Assembly: GCA_022510745.1 (NCBI GenBank)
Contig: JAFLSY010000003.1
Span: 62,001 to 126,000, forward strand
DNA: 64,000 bases
Source of the DNA: Lachnospiraceae bacterium
GTDB lineage: Bacteria > Bacillota > Clostridia > Lachnospirales > Lachnospiraceae
Direction: 5' to 3'
The notes beneath the pieces were generated by a model. It saw nothing but the letters and a program-made list of their open reading frames with translations, had not been told where the DNA came from and made no database searches. Of the stretch, positions 34,585 to 44,671 are shown piece after piece. The position numbers were made by a program, and so were the translations under genes. Every line of letters begins with the position of its first letter. Positions within the stretch are counted from its first letter, which is position 1.

Positions 34585-35262
34585 ATGTCAAATTTTATTC
34601 AAGCCGAAGAAGGCTACTACTCTCTGGGGACTGCAGGCTACTATGTGATGATTGCATTCCTGCTCATCAACCTGATTTTGTGGACTATCATTTTCGCCCG
34701 TAAACAAAACAACACCCGTTTTTCAGCTAAATGCATAGCTTTCTGCGGTGTTGCCATCGCCTTAGGCTTCATTCTCTCTTACATCAAACTGGAAATGCCT
34801 AATGGTGGCTCTGTAACCGTACTTTCCATGTTCTGCATCTGTATCATCGGCTATTTTTACGGTATCAAAGTCGGTATTTTTGCCGCTGCTGCCTATAGTA
34901 TTCTGCAGTTTATCCAAGGTGGTGGGGCCTATATGCTTTCCCCCCTGCAGATCTGCTGTGACTATTTCTTTTCCTTTACAGCATTAGGCATTACGGGCTT
35001 CTTTTATAAGAAACAGAACAAATTCATTTTAGCGTACTGCCTCGCCATTCTGGCAAGGGGACTGTTTCTTACTGTCGGCGGTTATCTGTATTGGATGGAT
35101 TATATGCCGGAGAATTTCCCTAAGAGTCTGGCATTCCTCTACCCTGTCATCTACAATTACAGCTATATCCTTGTTGAGGGTGCAATTACCGTTATCCTGT
35201 TAAAAATTCCCGCAGTGAACAAAATGTTCAAGCGGCTGCAGGCGCTGGCGGAGGAAAATTAA
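34585..35262 (+). CDS. thiT: Thiamine ECF transporter S component ThiT
   Basis: The 225-residue protein has about six membrane spans and the features of the ThiT/YuaJ family: AFCGVAIALGFILSYIKLEMPNGGSVTVLSMFCI and a GYFYGIKVGIFAAAAYSILQFIQGG stretch. The C-terminal part has YNYSYILVEGAITVILL. It binds thiamine and works with a general EcfAAT module coded elsewhere. The TPP riboswitch directly upstream confirms the substrate. ATG 34585 has AAGGAGG 7 bases upstream. Confidence 0.96.
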   Translation: MSNFIQAEEGYYSLGTAGYYVMIAFLLINLILWTIIFARKQNNTRFSAKCIAFCGVAIALGFILSYIKLEMPNGGSVTVLSMFCICIIGYFYGIKVGIFAAAAYSILQFIQGGGAYMLSPLQICCDYFFSFTALGITGFFYKKQNKFILAYCLAILARGLFLTVGGYLYWMDYMPENFPKSLAFLYPVIYNYSYILVEGAITVILLKIPAVNKMFKRLQALAEEN

Positions 35263-35264
35263 TT

Positions 35265-35306
35265 TTTTGGAAATGTATTGCATCATTTCCAAAAATACAC
35301 TATAAT
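35265..35306 (+). promoter_or_regulatory. Promoter of the flagellin gene overlapped by a palindrome
   Basis: TTGCAT (35278-35283), 17 bases, TATAAT (35301-35306) makes a good sigma-A promoter; no sigma-28 type box was seen. An 11-base perfect inverted repeat (TTTTGGAAATG at 35265-35275, complement at 35284-35294) spans the -35 and starts three bases after the thiT stop. No T-run follows on the plus strand, so an operator is at least as likely as a thiT terminator. Confidence 0.65.
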
Positions 35307-35359
35307 ATAGATGTAAAAGTAGCTTATTGTATTAGTCCTTTTGAAAAGGAGTGTTGATT

Positions 35360-36124
35360 ATGAGTATTAGTGCTATCAGTGTCAAAAACGGTTTCAACAT
35401 ATACTCACAGCTTTCCAGCGGCAAGCGGATTAACAAAGCTGCCGATGATGCGTCAGGGCTTGCCATTGGTCAGAAGTTAAAAAGACAGGAAAACGGTCTT
35501 ACTGTTGGAGCGCAGAATACAAATGATGGCAAGGGTTACCTGAACGTTGCAGATGGAGCATTAGATTCCATTACGGATCAGCTTCAGAGAATGCGCGAGT
35601 TGGGCGTGAAAGCTAAGAACGGTCTGTATTCCGATTCTGACAGGGAGATGTTCCAGACGGAGATCAACCAGCTGAAAGACAGTATTCAGTCCATTGCTAA
35701 GGGAACCACACTGAATGAGCAGAAACTTTTAGATGGCAGTATGGCGGATATGCATCTGGCGACAAACCCGGATGGCGGCGGACTGGATATTCATATGCTG
35801 AATACCACCCTTGAGTCGCTTGGAATTGCAGATTTTGATGTGACGAGTGGGAATTTTGATCTGAGTGCCATTGACAAGGCTCTGGATATGGTAGCAAGCG
35901 CCCGAAGCGAAGCGGGAGCAGTAACCAATCGCCTCGAGCACACTTACAATTATAACATGAATGCATCCGAGCAGCTGACAGCAGCCAGAAGCCGGATCGA
36001 GGATTTGGATATGCCCAAGGCGATATCCGAGAAGCAAAAGCAGGATCTTCTCTTACAGTATCAAAATATGATGTTGAAAAGCCGGATGAACCAGAAAGGT
36101 CTGGTAATGAGATTGTTCCAGTAA
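35360..36124 (+). CDS. Isolated flagellin-like protein
   Basis: The 254-residue protein has the flagellin N-domain, LSSGKRINKAADDASGLAIGQKLKRQENGL, NTNDGKGYLNVADGALDSITDQLQRMRELGVKAKNG, and a C-terminal coiled D0/D1-type helix (NRLEHTYNYNMNASEQLTAARSRIEDLD). The N-terminus is shorter than in true flagellins: MSISAISVKNGFNIYSQLSSG has about 15 residues fewer before LSSG. No other flagellar gene is in the window. AAGGAG lies 8 bases before the ATG, and a strong terminator follows. It may be a minor filament protein or have another role. Confidence 0.9.
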   Translation: MSISAISVKNGFNIYSQLSSGKRINKAADDASGLAIGQKLKRQENGLTVGAQNTNDGKGYLNVADGALDSITDQLQRMRELGVKAKNGLYSDSDREMFQTEINQLKDSIQSIAKGTTLNEQKLLDGSMADMHLATNPDGGGLDIHMLNTTLESLGIADFDVTSGNFDLSAIDKALDMVASARSEAGAVTNRLEHTYNYNMNASEQLTAARSRIEDLDMPKAISEKQKQDLLLQYQNMMLKSRMNQKGLVMRLFQ

Positions 36125-36131
36125 TGAAATG

Positions 36132-36180
36132 AAAACCTTCAAATAAAGTTTATGACTGACTTTATTTGAAGGTTTTTTTA
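36132..36180 (+). terminator. Bidirectional terminator between flagellin and addA
   Basis: Eighteen-base perfect arms (AAAACCTTCAAATAAAGT at 36132-36149, complement at 36159-36176) with a 9-base loop, followed by seven T. The minus strand shows a shorter T-run. Confidence 0.92.
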
Positions 36181-36221
36181 TGCTCATTTCCTTTTCGTCA
36201 GAATGGTGTGAGAATTCATAT

Positions 36222-39200
36222 TTATACCGCCACCTCGCACCCCAGATAAAAGGAATAGAGAATCCTCTCCTTCACCTTTTTCCCCGTCAGGCTCTCCAAA
36301 GCTTCCTGATAGTAATCTAACTGCACTTTATAGCGCCGGATCAGTTCCTCCGGCTGTTTAATCACATCCGTTTTATAATCTAACAGTACCAGTCCGTCTT
36401 CTTCCTCAAAGTATACGTCCACGATTCCCTGTATCAGAACGGTTTCCTCGGCAGGGAAAGGGGCTGTCTGATCTTTGGCAGTCAGTCTGGAAGCTTCTAT
36501 GCCATAGACGAAAGGCTGTTCCTTAAAGAGTTTTCCTATAAGAGCTGCCTTCTTCATCCTGTCTGCTAAAGGAGAATGTAAAAAGCGCAGAATCTTCCCC
36601 GTCCTGACTGCCTGCGCATATTCCTGCGTCAGGCGTCCATCCTCCAAAAAGCTCTGCATGGCTTGTTTCAAAGCAGTCTCGTCCCCATACTCCCCGGTAA
36701 AATCCAAAAGTTCCATCACCCTGTGCACGGCACTGCCCCTGGTGGTGCCGGATACGGTTTCTTGTTCCCGCATAAAAGCAGGAATATAGGGTTTTACCTC
36801 CTCTGTAGGGAAAAGCTCCTTTGCAGGTTCCTCCTCTCCCCCTTCCATAGCGGCTTTCTTTAGCTCCGAAACAGTGGTCTTGGTATAGAGCTGCTGCAGG
36901 CCCTCATGAGGATAACGGTAGGCAAAGCGGTCTAACAGCCCCTCCAGCTCCTGTTTATTGATAAAGGGCCCGGGTTGTATCAAAGCCTCTCTTCTGCTGC
37001 TCTGAGCAACGCTCTCTTCCCACTGTGCGCCTTCCAGCTCCTCCACTGTTCTCACCGTGACCTTAGGAAATACCGGCAGCAGATAGTCTAAAAAGCAGGA
37101 AGCTCCGGTGAGCCGGGTATAGCTTAGCTTTCCCCACCCGGGATGCGCTCCCACAGCCTCTGTGCGCGCATTTTCCGCATCTGCCGTTAAGATGCCCTGC
37201 TTTTCCAAAAGAGTCAGCGGGTCTTCCACCGCAGCCGTTAAAATCAGCTTTTCCCTAGCTCTTGTCATGGCTACATATAAAACTCGCAGCTCTTCCGCCA
37301 GATTATCCAGCTTCATCTTGGCAGCCAGCACATTTTTACGAAGCGTCTTGTTCTTCACACGAAGATTAGGATTCACATAGTCCGTACCCAGCCCAAAATC
37401 CATATCCACCAAAAGGGCTTCCGCTGTATCCCGCATATTGAATCGCTTGGATAATCCCGCTACGATCGCTACAGGAAATTCCAAACCTTTGCTCTTGTGA
37501 ATACTCATAATGCGGACCACGTCAGCATTTTCATCCAGCGTGTTGGCCTCGCCGAAGTCCACATTGTATTTTTCCAACTGCTCAATATAACGGACAAAAT
37601 GAAAGAGCCCATGGTAGCTGTTCTTTTCAAAATCCGCAGCCTTGGTAAAGAGCATTTCCACATTGGCTAATCGCTTTTCTCCCGCGGGCAGCGCCGCTAC
37701 ATAGGGCATGTACTCATACTCTTCTACCAGCGTCTGCAATAACTCCCGGATGGGCATATAGGCGGTATAACTTCTGTACCTTGCAAGCTGTTCCAAAAAA
37801 TGCCCGCACTTTTCCTGCAGGGCAGCGTCTTCCGCCATATCCACTGCACCCGCATTATGATCCGACTTTTCATCCGCCGCCTGCTCCTGCCCCATTCCTG
37901 CATAGGCTCGCAGGGCCGCGTAGAGACTGCCGTCCTCTTCCCGCTCTCCGCTCCTTAAAAGGGCTGCTTCCGCATCGGAAAAGCCTCCAAAGACGGATTT
38001 CATAACGCCAAACAGCGGAATATCCTGCCTGGGATTGTCCAGAACCTGTAAAAACTGCAGTACATCCCGCACCTCCTGTGCCGCAAAATATCCGGTCCGC
38101 CCGCTTACATGAGCCGGAATTCCCTGTTTTTCAAATACTGCCTTGAACTCTTCGTCCCAGCCGCTGCCCGTCCGCAGTAATACCACAATATCCCCGTATC
38201 GGACGGGGCGGAGTTCGCCGCTGTCCTTATCCGTCACCAAAAAATCCCGTTTCAGCTTACGGATTCTGTCCGCAATGCCAAGAGCCTCCGCTTCTTTGGC
38301 ATTCTGCTCAGATTCCATATCAGGCTTTTCAAATAAGAGCAGTTCGCTCTCGCATCCTGTATTTTCGGGGTAGACTGCTCCCGGATAGAGGGCTGCCGCC
38401 TCATCATAGACAATGCCCCCCAATTCCTCCGTCATGATTTCTTGAAACACCGTATTCACAGTATCGATAACTTCTCTCCGGCTTCGGAAATTTTTATGCA
38501 GGTCAATGCGCCTGCATATTCCTTGCCCGGAATAAGTCTTATATTTTTCCAGAAAAAGCTCGGGTCTTGCCAGGCGGAACTTATAAATGCTCTGCTTGAC
38601 ATCCCCCACCATGAAACGATTGTAACGGCCGATTTCCTCGCCGGATACCGCCTGCAGCAGATACTCCTGCACCAGATTGCTGTCCTGGTACTCGTCAATC
38701 AGCACCTCCACAAAATACTCCCTGTATTCTTCCGCGGCCTTGCGGGGTACGATCCGGCCTTCTTCGTTTCTTTCTACTAATATCTCCAGCGCAAAATGTT
38801 CGATATCCGAAAAGTCTAACAGCTTTTTCTCCCGCTTCTTCTCATCCAGTCCCGCTTTAAAGGCAAAGCATAACTCCACCAGCGTATCTATGACCTGTCT
38901 GCAGGCTTCGGACTGCCGCAGGGCGGTTTCCAAAGGCATGGAGAAATAGTCGGCAGTCAGCTTCTTTACTGCATCCTTTACTTCCTCCCGTTTCTTTTTT
39001 GCAAGCTCCCTCTTTTCCTCATTTACGGAAGCATCCTTTTTAGAGGAGAGTCTGCCGAAAGCAAAAGTGGGCAGAGCCGTCTCAAATTCGGAAAGGGTGC
39101 CAAGGCTACAGAGCTTTTCCATTGCCTCTGCTTCCGCTTCCACCGTCTCCCCATACATATAGGGTCCGTCGGGCTCCTCACAAAGTCTCTTTATCTCTGC

Positions 39201-39893
39201 TAACTCCTGATACAGGGAACATACCGTCCTTTTTAAATGCGCCAGCAGATACTGCCCCCAATCGGAATCGTTAAGTTCCTCTAAGGATGCCGCCCGGTAA
39301 TCCTCCCTGCGCTGCTTTAGCCACTCTTCCGGAAAAGGATAGCTCATGGCATAACGGTATAAGTCCAGAATATGCTTCTCCAAAGCGCTGTCCCGGCCTC
39401 CGGGGCAGTAATATTCCACACAACGGAGAAACGCCTCTTCCCCTGCGGCAAAGCGTTCCTCCAAAAGATTGCCAAGCACCTCCTGGCGCAGCAGTTCCAT
39501 CTCTCCTTCGTCCGCTACCCTGAAAGCAGGGTCTAACCCAATGTCCTGAAAATGGTTGCGCAGCACGAATAAGCAGAAGCTGTCTATGGTAGTGATCTGG
39601 GCATTGTGTAACAGAGCCGCCTGCCGCTGTAAATGCTCGTTTGTGCCGTCCTCATTCAGCCGCTGCAAAATGGCCTGACTGATACGTTCCCGCATCTCCG
39701 CCGCGGCCGCATTGGTAAAAGTCACAACCAAGAGCCTGTCAATATCCACCGGATTATCCATGCGGCATACCATTTCCACAATCCTCTTAGAAAGAACTGC
39801 GGTTTTGCCGGAGCCTGCCGCCGCCGAAACTAAAATATTGCAATTATGTAGTTCGATCGCCTGTTTCTGCTCAGGTGTAAATTCAACCGCCAT
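36222..39893 (-). CDS. addA: ATP-dependent helicase/nuclease subunit A (AddA)
   Basis: The 1223-residue UvrD-like helicase-nuclease: Walker A SAAAGSGKTAV (about 23-33), DEYQDSN (motif II), LHKNFRSRREV (motif IV area), SIHKSKGLEFPVAIVAG, LYVAMTRAREKLIL, and a C-terminal RecB-type nuclease with LLDYKTD. With AddB it resects double-strand breaks up to Chi. It overlaps addB by 11 bases, typical of this pair. Confidence 0.97.
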   Translation of the reverse strand: MAVEFTPEQKQAIELHNCNILVSAAAGSGKTAVLSKRIVEMVCRMDNPVDIDRLLVVTFTNAAAAEMRERISQAILQRLNEDGTNEHLQRQAALLHNAQITTIDSFCLFVLRNHFQDIGLDPAFRVADEGEMELLRQEVLGNLLEERFAAGEEAFLRCVEYYCPGGRDSALEKHILDLYRYAMSYPFPEEWLKQRREDYRAASLEELNDSDWGQYLLAHLKRTVCSLYQELAEIKRLCEEPDGPYMYGETVEAEAEAMEKLCSLGTLSEFETALPTFAFGRLSSKKDASVNEEKRELAKKKREEVKDAVKKLTADYFSMPLETALRQSEACRQVIDTLVELCFAFKAGLDEKKREKKLLDFSDIEHFALEILVERNEEGRIVPRKAAEEYREYFVEVLIDEYQDSNLVQEYLLQAVSGEEIGRYNRFMVGDVKQSIYKFRLARPELFLEKYKTYSGQGICRRIDLHKNFRSRREVIDTVNTVFQEIMTEELGGIVYDEAAALYPGAVYPENTGCESELLLFEKPDMESEQNAKEAEALGIADRIRKLKRDFLVTDKDSGELRPVRYGDIVVLLRTGSGWDEEFKAVFEKQGIPAHVSGRTGYFAAQEVRDVLQFLQVLDNPRQDIPLFGVMKSVFGGFSDAEAALLRSGEREEDGSLYAALRAYAGMGQEQAADEKSDHNAGAVDMAEDAALQEKCGHFLEQLARYRSYTAYMPIRELLQTLVEEYEYMPYVAALPAGEKRLANVEMLFTKAADFEKNSYHGLFHFVRYIEQLEKYNVDFGEANTLDENADVVRIMSIHKSKGLEFPVAIVAGLSKRFNMRDTAEALLVDMDFGLGTDYVNPNLRVKNKTLRKNVLAAKMKLDNLAEELRVLYVAMTRAREKLILTAAVEDPLTLLEKQGILTADAENARTEAVGAHPGWGKLSYTRLTGASCFLDYLLPVFPKVTVRTVEELEGAQWEESVAQSSRREALIQPGPFINKQELEGLLDRFAYRYPHEGLQQLYTKTTVSELKKAAMEGGEEEPAKELFPTEEVKPYIPAFMREQETVSGTTRGSAVHRVMELLDFTGEYGDETALKQAMQSFLEDGRLTQEYAQAVRTGKILRFLHSPLADRMKKAALIGKLFKEQPFVYGIEASRLTAKDQTAPFPAEETVLIQGIVDVYFEEEDGLVLLDYKTDVIKQPEELIRRYKVQLDYYQEALESLTGKKVKERILYSFYLGCEVAV

Positions 39894-42800
39894 CCGGACC
39901 TCCCCGTATACACTCCATCGCTTCCTCTTTGTCCATGTTCTTTAACCTGCGGTAAGTAAATCCCGGCACGTTTTTATCAAAACCGCAGACTCCTGTGAAA
40001 GCACAGTAGGTACAGGCGTTTTCCGTACCCTTTTCATAAGGCGCCACCGGAATCCGTCCTCCTAAAATCTCCCTGCCGAGCTGACGCACCTTCTGATTCA
40101 CATAATCCGATACCGCCTGCAGCTCCTCTCCGGTCATAACTGAAGAACGGGAGGATAGTCCGCCGTCCTTTTTATACTCCACGGGAATCACATCGGATTT
40201 ACTCTGACTCTCCCCGTCTAAATACCTGATGATCTCCTCGTTACTGTTGACAATGCCGCCTGCCCGTAATTCCTGCAGCAGACGCGCGTTGATCTCCTCG
40301 GGCGTAAGCTCTCCTTCTGTCTGGGTCATAGGATCCGTCACATGGTAGTAGAGCAGAGCCGCCGGTACGACTTCTTTGTCCGGATGCGCTCTTTTTTCCT
40401 TATCCATGGCCGCATTCATATAGACTACCAGCTGTAACTGCAGGCCGTAGTAGAGGGCCGCCAGATCAAATTTACGTCCGCCGGACTTATAGTCCACGAT
40501 TTTTACATAGAACTTATCTTCGTCTTCAAAGGTATCCACCCTGTCAATACGTCCTAAGAGCTTCATCTTTTCATCCTCGGAAAGAGCAATGTTTACGCTT
40601 TCCAAATCCGATACAGAGGAAAAGGACATTTCATAGCTTTCCGGCTTAAAACTCCCCTTCTTTAACTGGTACTGCAGGGTCATGACTGTCCGGTTTAATA
40701 TTCGCTCCATGCGTTTTAGGGCATATTCATTCCGGGCACTGTCATAGAGCACGGTGGCACCGTAGCCTGCCGCGTAAAGAGAAAGCACTTCTCCTACTGT
40801 CTCTTTTGCAAATCCTTCGGGAAAATCAAACCAGGTATAGGAGCTCTCCTCCAGTTTCCGGGAAAATCCCTCCAACACGCCGTGAAATACATTTCCCATA
40901 TCCACACTCTCAAATGAAAAATCCTCTCTCTCTTTGAGCGCCAGACCATACTGTAAAAAATGACGGTAAGCACAGGCGGCATAGGTTTCCAACCTGCTTA
41001 CGCTGTTGATCAGTATCTGACCGTAAAGAGCCTTTGCCACCTCCGTAGGCAGCTGTCCTTTCTCGTAACGGTAAAATGCTGCGTCCGTCAGTTTCCGCAG
41101 GAGCAGTGCATACTCCTCCTGCCGTCTGTAAGCTTCATAGAGTGTAAAGATTTCCTTATTTTTCCGCTCCAGACCATCCGCATAATCCCGCAGGGCATCC
41201 GCCAGATAGGGAAGCCCCTCTTTGGGTGTGAAAATCTGAGCCAGAACGGGTTCCGTCTCCGGATAAGCAAGGGGAAGCTGTGGATAGATCGTCTTAAGCA
41301 TCTCTACCAGATAGGCAGGCCGCAAGGCCTTACCCTCCCCGTTTGCCTTGGAAAAGGAAACATAGAGCGCATCAGAAGGTTTCGTCATATTCAGGTACAG
41401 ATACAGGCGCTGAATATACATCTGCTGTCTGGGCGAAGGTGCCAGTTCTAAGTCCGATGCTCGCAGAAACTCTCTGTCAATATCGGATATAATACCGCCT
41501 TTGCCGCCGCTTTTCGGGATATTGCCATCGTTGACTCCCATAAAAAAGAGTACCTTCACTTCCTTTAAGCGGGTTCGCTCTATATCTCCTACCAGAATCC
41601 TGTCCACATTCTGGGGAATCGTTCCTACTTCAATTTCTCCGAAGCCTGCCTCCAGAATATCCAGAAACTCCCGGACATCCATGGTTTCTTCCGTAAGCAG
41701 CCCCGCGATCTGCTCCAATAGTTCCATTACCAGGCGGTACACTTGAGCATACTCCTTGGCTCGTACCTGATCCTGTTTCCTTGTAAATAATTCTTCGTAG
41801 GCTGCCAGCTTCTGAGGCGCCTGATTTTTTGTAAGAAACAGATAAAGGGCATCCACATAGGCCATGGCAGTATTTTTACCGGAGAGCAATAGCGGCTGCA
41901 GCTCTTCTATCAGCCGGTTTCTCATTTCCTCTAATCTTAAGAGCGGTTCTACTTCTTCCCCCATCCAATCCATCTTTCGGGTAAATTGTACCGTCCATTT
42001 CCGCTTTCCCCGAATACCGGTGCTCACAACATAGTTCTCCAGTATATCCACTTCTTCCGGCGTAAAGTCAGCCAGTCCGCTGCGCAGATACCGAAATACG
42101 CTCTCGTAGGAAAAATCCTGGATGATGATGTGAAACGCACTCTGGATATATTCTGTCAGAGGATTTAATACAATGCCTCTGGTCCTGTCTACATAGCAGG
42201 GAATCTCCAGCTTTAAAAATTCTGTACGCAACAGCTCTCCATAGGCTTCCAAGTCGCCTGTTACTACCGCAATATCCCGATACTGATAGTCCTTCTCCCG
42301 CAAAAGCTTCTGAATCTGAATTCCTGTCTGCCGTATTTCCTCCCTGATAGAAGATGCTGCAAACAGATGAATTGCTTCCCCCACATCCTCCCCATAGATT
42401 TCCAAAGGATAGCGAAACAGGGAACGCTCCAAATGGGCAATCGGTTCGTTATCAGAAAAGCGGTGCATCTCCCCATAGTTTACATAAATATCCTCTCCCC
42501 GCTCTACCCCCACATCTACTGCCAGCCTTGTCAGATCCGCCACCGTTTTTTTACTGAGGTGAAAGAGCTTCTGCTCCCCGTCTGCCTCAAAAGGATTCTC
42601 CCGTAAATCCAGTGTGACGGTCAGAATGACTTCCTTAGTCAGTGTCATAAGTTCTTGAATGACCCGGTTCTGAATGGGGGTAAAACCGGTAAAACCATCG
42701 AATACAATGATACTGTCCTTTACAATGCGGGAACGCCCTAAAGCTTCTCTAAGTAAATCCAGCGTTTCTTCCGTCGTAATAAAATGATCTCTGATATAGT

Positions 42801-43308
42801 CTTTAAAGCCCCCATACAAGAGTTTTAAATCCTTCAGCTTGTAATACAACGCCCCTCTTTTCTCTGCACAGTCCATGAGCCGCTGCACATCCTCCACGCC
42901 GATACCATACTGCATGAATTCGGAAATAGCGCTCTTTACTTCATGGATATAGCCCTGCTTGTCCATATGTGCTCCCAGATAGGGCAGTTCATCCTTTAAA
43001 TTACCTGCAACTCTCCTAAGCACCAGACTCTTTCCCGTATCGTCCAGCACAGGGATCTCTTTTTTTCCTACCTCTTCGAAAATGCGGTGGGAGAGACGGC
43101 CAAAGCTCAATACATCAATATTCAGAATACCTCGCCTTTTATTGACCGGATGAGTCACCAGTTCCTTCTGAGTCTGCATGGTAAACTGATCCGGTACTAT
43201 GATCAGAAAATTCCGTTCCGGTTCCGCTTCCGCTCTCTTTAGTATTTCCGTATACAGTCGGGTGCTCTTACCGGCGCCCGAGCTTCCGAATACAAAACGC
43301 AGACTCAT
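39883..43308 (-). CDS. addB: ATP-dependent helicase/nuclease subunit B (AddB)
   Basis: The 1141-residue partner: P-loop GSSGAGKST (8-16), an inactive helicase core involved in Chi recognition, and a C-terminal nuclease KIVDYKSGGR. A 4Fe-4S cluster fits the cysteines in YAACAYRHF and the C-terminal ENACTYCAFTGVCGFD. Its ATG overlaps the stop of the DNA glycosylase gene as ATGA, so the repair genes are one operon with coupled translation. Confidence 0.97.
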   Translation of the reverse strand: MSLRFVFGSSGAGKSTRLYTEILKRAEAEPERNFLIIVPDQFTMQTQKELVTHPVNKRRGILNIDVLSFGRLSHRIFEEVGKKEIPVLDDTGKSLVLRRVAGNLKDELPYLGAHMDKQGYIHEVKSAISEFMQYGIGVEDVQRLMDCAEKRGALYYKLKDLKLLYGGFKDYIRDHFITTEETLDLLREALGRSRIVKDSIIVFDGFTGFTPIQNRVIQELMTLTKEVILTVTLDLRENPFEADGEQKLFHLSKKTVADLTRLAVDVGVERGEDIYVNYGEMHRFSDNEPIAHLERSLFRYPLEIYGEDVGEAIHLFAASSIREEIRQTGIQIQKLLREKDYQYRDIAVVTGDLEAYGELLRTEFLKLEIPCYVDRTRGIVLNPLTEYIQSAFHIIIQDFSYESVFRYLRSGLADFTPEEVDILENYVVSTGIRGKRKWTVQFTRKMDWMGEEVEPLLRLEEMRNRLIEELQPLLLSGKNTAMAYVDALYLFLTKNQAPQKLAAYEELFTRKQDQVRAKEYAQVYRLVMELLEQIAGLLTEETMDVREFLDILEAGFGEIEVGTIPQNVDRILVGDIERTRLKEVKVLFFMGVNDGNIPKSGGKGGIISDIDREFLRASDLELAPSPRQQMYIQRLYLYLNMTKPSDALYVSFSKANGEGKALRPAYLVEMLKTIYPQLPLAYPETEPVLAQIFTPKEGLPYLADALRDYADGLERKNKEIFTLYEAYRRQEEYALLLRKLTDAAFYRYEKGQLPTEVAKALYGQILINSVSRLETYAACAYRHFLQYGLALKEREDFSFESVDMGNVFHGVLEGFSRKLEESSYTWFDFPEGFAKETVGEVLSLYAAGYGATVLYDSARNEYALKRMERILNRTVMTLQYQLKKGSFKPESYEMSFSSVSDLESVNIALSEDEKMKLLGRIDRVDTFEDEDKFYVKIVDYKSGGRKFDLAALYYGLQLQLVVYMNAAMDKEKRAHPDKEVVPAALLYYHVTDPMTQTEGELTPEEINARLLQELRAGGIVNSNEEIIRYLDGESQSKSDVIPVEYKKDGGLSSRSSVMTGEELQAVSDYVNQKVRQLGREILGGRIPVAPYEKGTENACTYCAFTGVCGFDKNVPGFTYRRLKNMDKEEAMECIRGGPDGG

Positions 43309-43880
43309 CTAAGTGTAAACCTCCACAAATAATCCGCAGCTTCTTCGGCATAGTCGATCCCGATCCGCTTCCCTGCCTGAATGCGGCTCTCCTCTACTTC
43401 TATGCCCTCCGTTAAGTAAAATCCCTCGTCGGTTACCAAATCCAGATCGTTGTCTTCCCTGGTAATGTGCATGGCAATACAGAGTTTTCCCGGTCCGTCC
43501 GCCAGATGACTGCTCTTCCCCCGCAGTTTCTCCATAATACGGCGGGATTCTTCGTCCGCAGGTTCGACCATTCTGATCAATGACGCCATTGGCACCTCCG
43601 CCGGCCCGGCTGTCACATTGACACAGTTGTACATTCCGTAAATAAAATACACATAGGATGTGCCCCCTATATGAAACATGGGTTCCGTGCGTTTCGTTCT
43701 TTTTCCCCCATAGGTATGAGAGCCCTTGTCCTCCACGCCCATATAGGCTTCCGTTTCCGTAATAATGCCCCGTACCGTGCCATAAGGCGTCTCATGCACC
43801 AGTATTTTTCCGATCAGCCGTCTGGAAAGTTCCAGCGCATCCATCAGAAAAAACTCCCGCTTAAGCCGTTCCTTTTGCAT
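43305..43880 (-). CDS. DNA-3-methyladenine glycosylase (AAG/MPG family)
   Basis: The 191-residue protein matches the alkyladenine glycosylase fold: LSRRLIGKILVHE, ITETEAYMGVEDKGSHTYGGKRTKRTEPMF (E in ETEAY is the catalytic glutamate), GTSYVYFIYGMYNCVNVT, and LADGPGKLCIAMHI. It excises alkylated purines. It lies 18 bases after exoA and overlaps addB by 4 bases. AGGGAG occurs about 10 bases upstream of its ATG. Confidence 0.95.
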   Translation of the reverse strand: MQKERLKREFFLMDALELSRRLIGKILVHETPYGTVRGIITETEAYMGVEDKGSHTYGGKRTKRTEPMFHIGGTSYVYFIYGMYNCVNVTAGPAEVPMASLIRMVEPADEESRRIMEKLRGKSSHLADGPGKLCIAMHITREDNDLDLVTDEGFYLTEGIEVEESRIQAGKRIGIDYAEEAADYLWRFTLR

Positions 43881-43898
43881 AGACAGCTCCCTTCTTTC

Positions 43899-44651
43899 CT
43901 ACTTAAGCTGTAACTCAACGGGGCAATGATCAGAGCCCATTACCTGGCTGTGTATCGCCGCACCCGCAAGCCGCTCCTTTAATGCTTCCGATGCCACAAA
44001 ATAGTCGATACGCCACCCCACATTCTTTTCTCTGGCTTTGAACATGTAGGACCACCAGGAATAAGCGTCTGTCTTATCGGGATAGAAATAGCGGAATGTG
44101 TCCACAAAGCCATTCTCCATCAAGCGGGTGAAGCAGGAACGCTCCTCGTCCGTAAAGCCCGCATTGTGGTGATTGCTCTTGGGATTCTTTAAGTCAATTT
44201 CCTGATGGGCTACATTCAAATCCCCGCAGAAGACCACCGGCTTTTTCTCTTCTAACTGCTTTAAATAAGCCAAAAAAGCCGCTTCCCAATCCATGCGGTA
44301 AGCCAGCCTGGTAAGCTCTCGCTGGGAATTGGGCGTATAGACTGTCACCACATACATGTCTTCAAACTCTGCCGTAATGACCCGCCCTTCCATATCGTGT
44401 TCCTCTATCCCAATACCATAAGTAACCGACAACGGTTCCTGTTTGGTAAAAATTGCGGTTCCCGAATAGCCTTTCTTCTGGGCATAGTTCCAGTATTGGT
44501 GATAGCCCGGCAGATCTAAGGCAATCTGCCCCTCCTGCAGCTTGGATTCCTGAATGCAGAAGATATCTGCATCCGCCTCTTTAAAAAAATCCAAAAATCC
44601 CTTATCCACACAGGCCCGCAGGCCGTTTACATTCCAAGAAATCAGTTTCAT
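43899..44651 (-). CDS. xth: Exodeoxyribonuclease III (AP endonuclease)
   Basis: The 250-residue enzyme nicks at AP sites and has 3'-exonuclease activity. Motifs: [19 protein letters not shown] (metal-binding E35), [17 protein letters not shown] and GSDHCPV. It would process the AP sites made by the glycosylase coded just downstream. ATG 44651 has AAAGGA 8 bases upstream; the reading frame runs on through the tandem repeats upstream, but that longer product lacks a ribosome site. First gene of the exoA-aag-addB-addA operon. Confidence 0.96.
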   Translation of the reverse strand: MKLISWNVNGLRACVDKGFLDFFKEADADIFCIQESKLQEGQIALDLPGYHQYWNYAQKKGYSGTAIFTKQEPLSVTYGIGIEEHDMEGRVITAEFEDMYVVTVYTPNSQRELTRLAYRMDWEAAFLAYLKQLEEKKPVVFCGDLNVAHQEIDLKNPKSNHHNAGFTDEERSCFTRLMENGFVDTFRYFYPDKTDAYSWWSYMFKAREKNVGWRIDYFVASEALKERLAGAAIHSQVMGSDHCPVELQLK

Positions 44652-44671
44652 ATGGTTTGTCCTTTCTTTTG

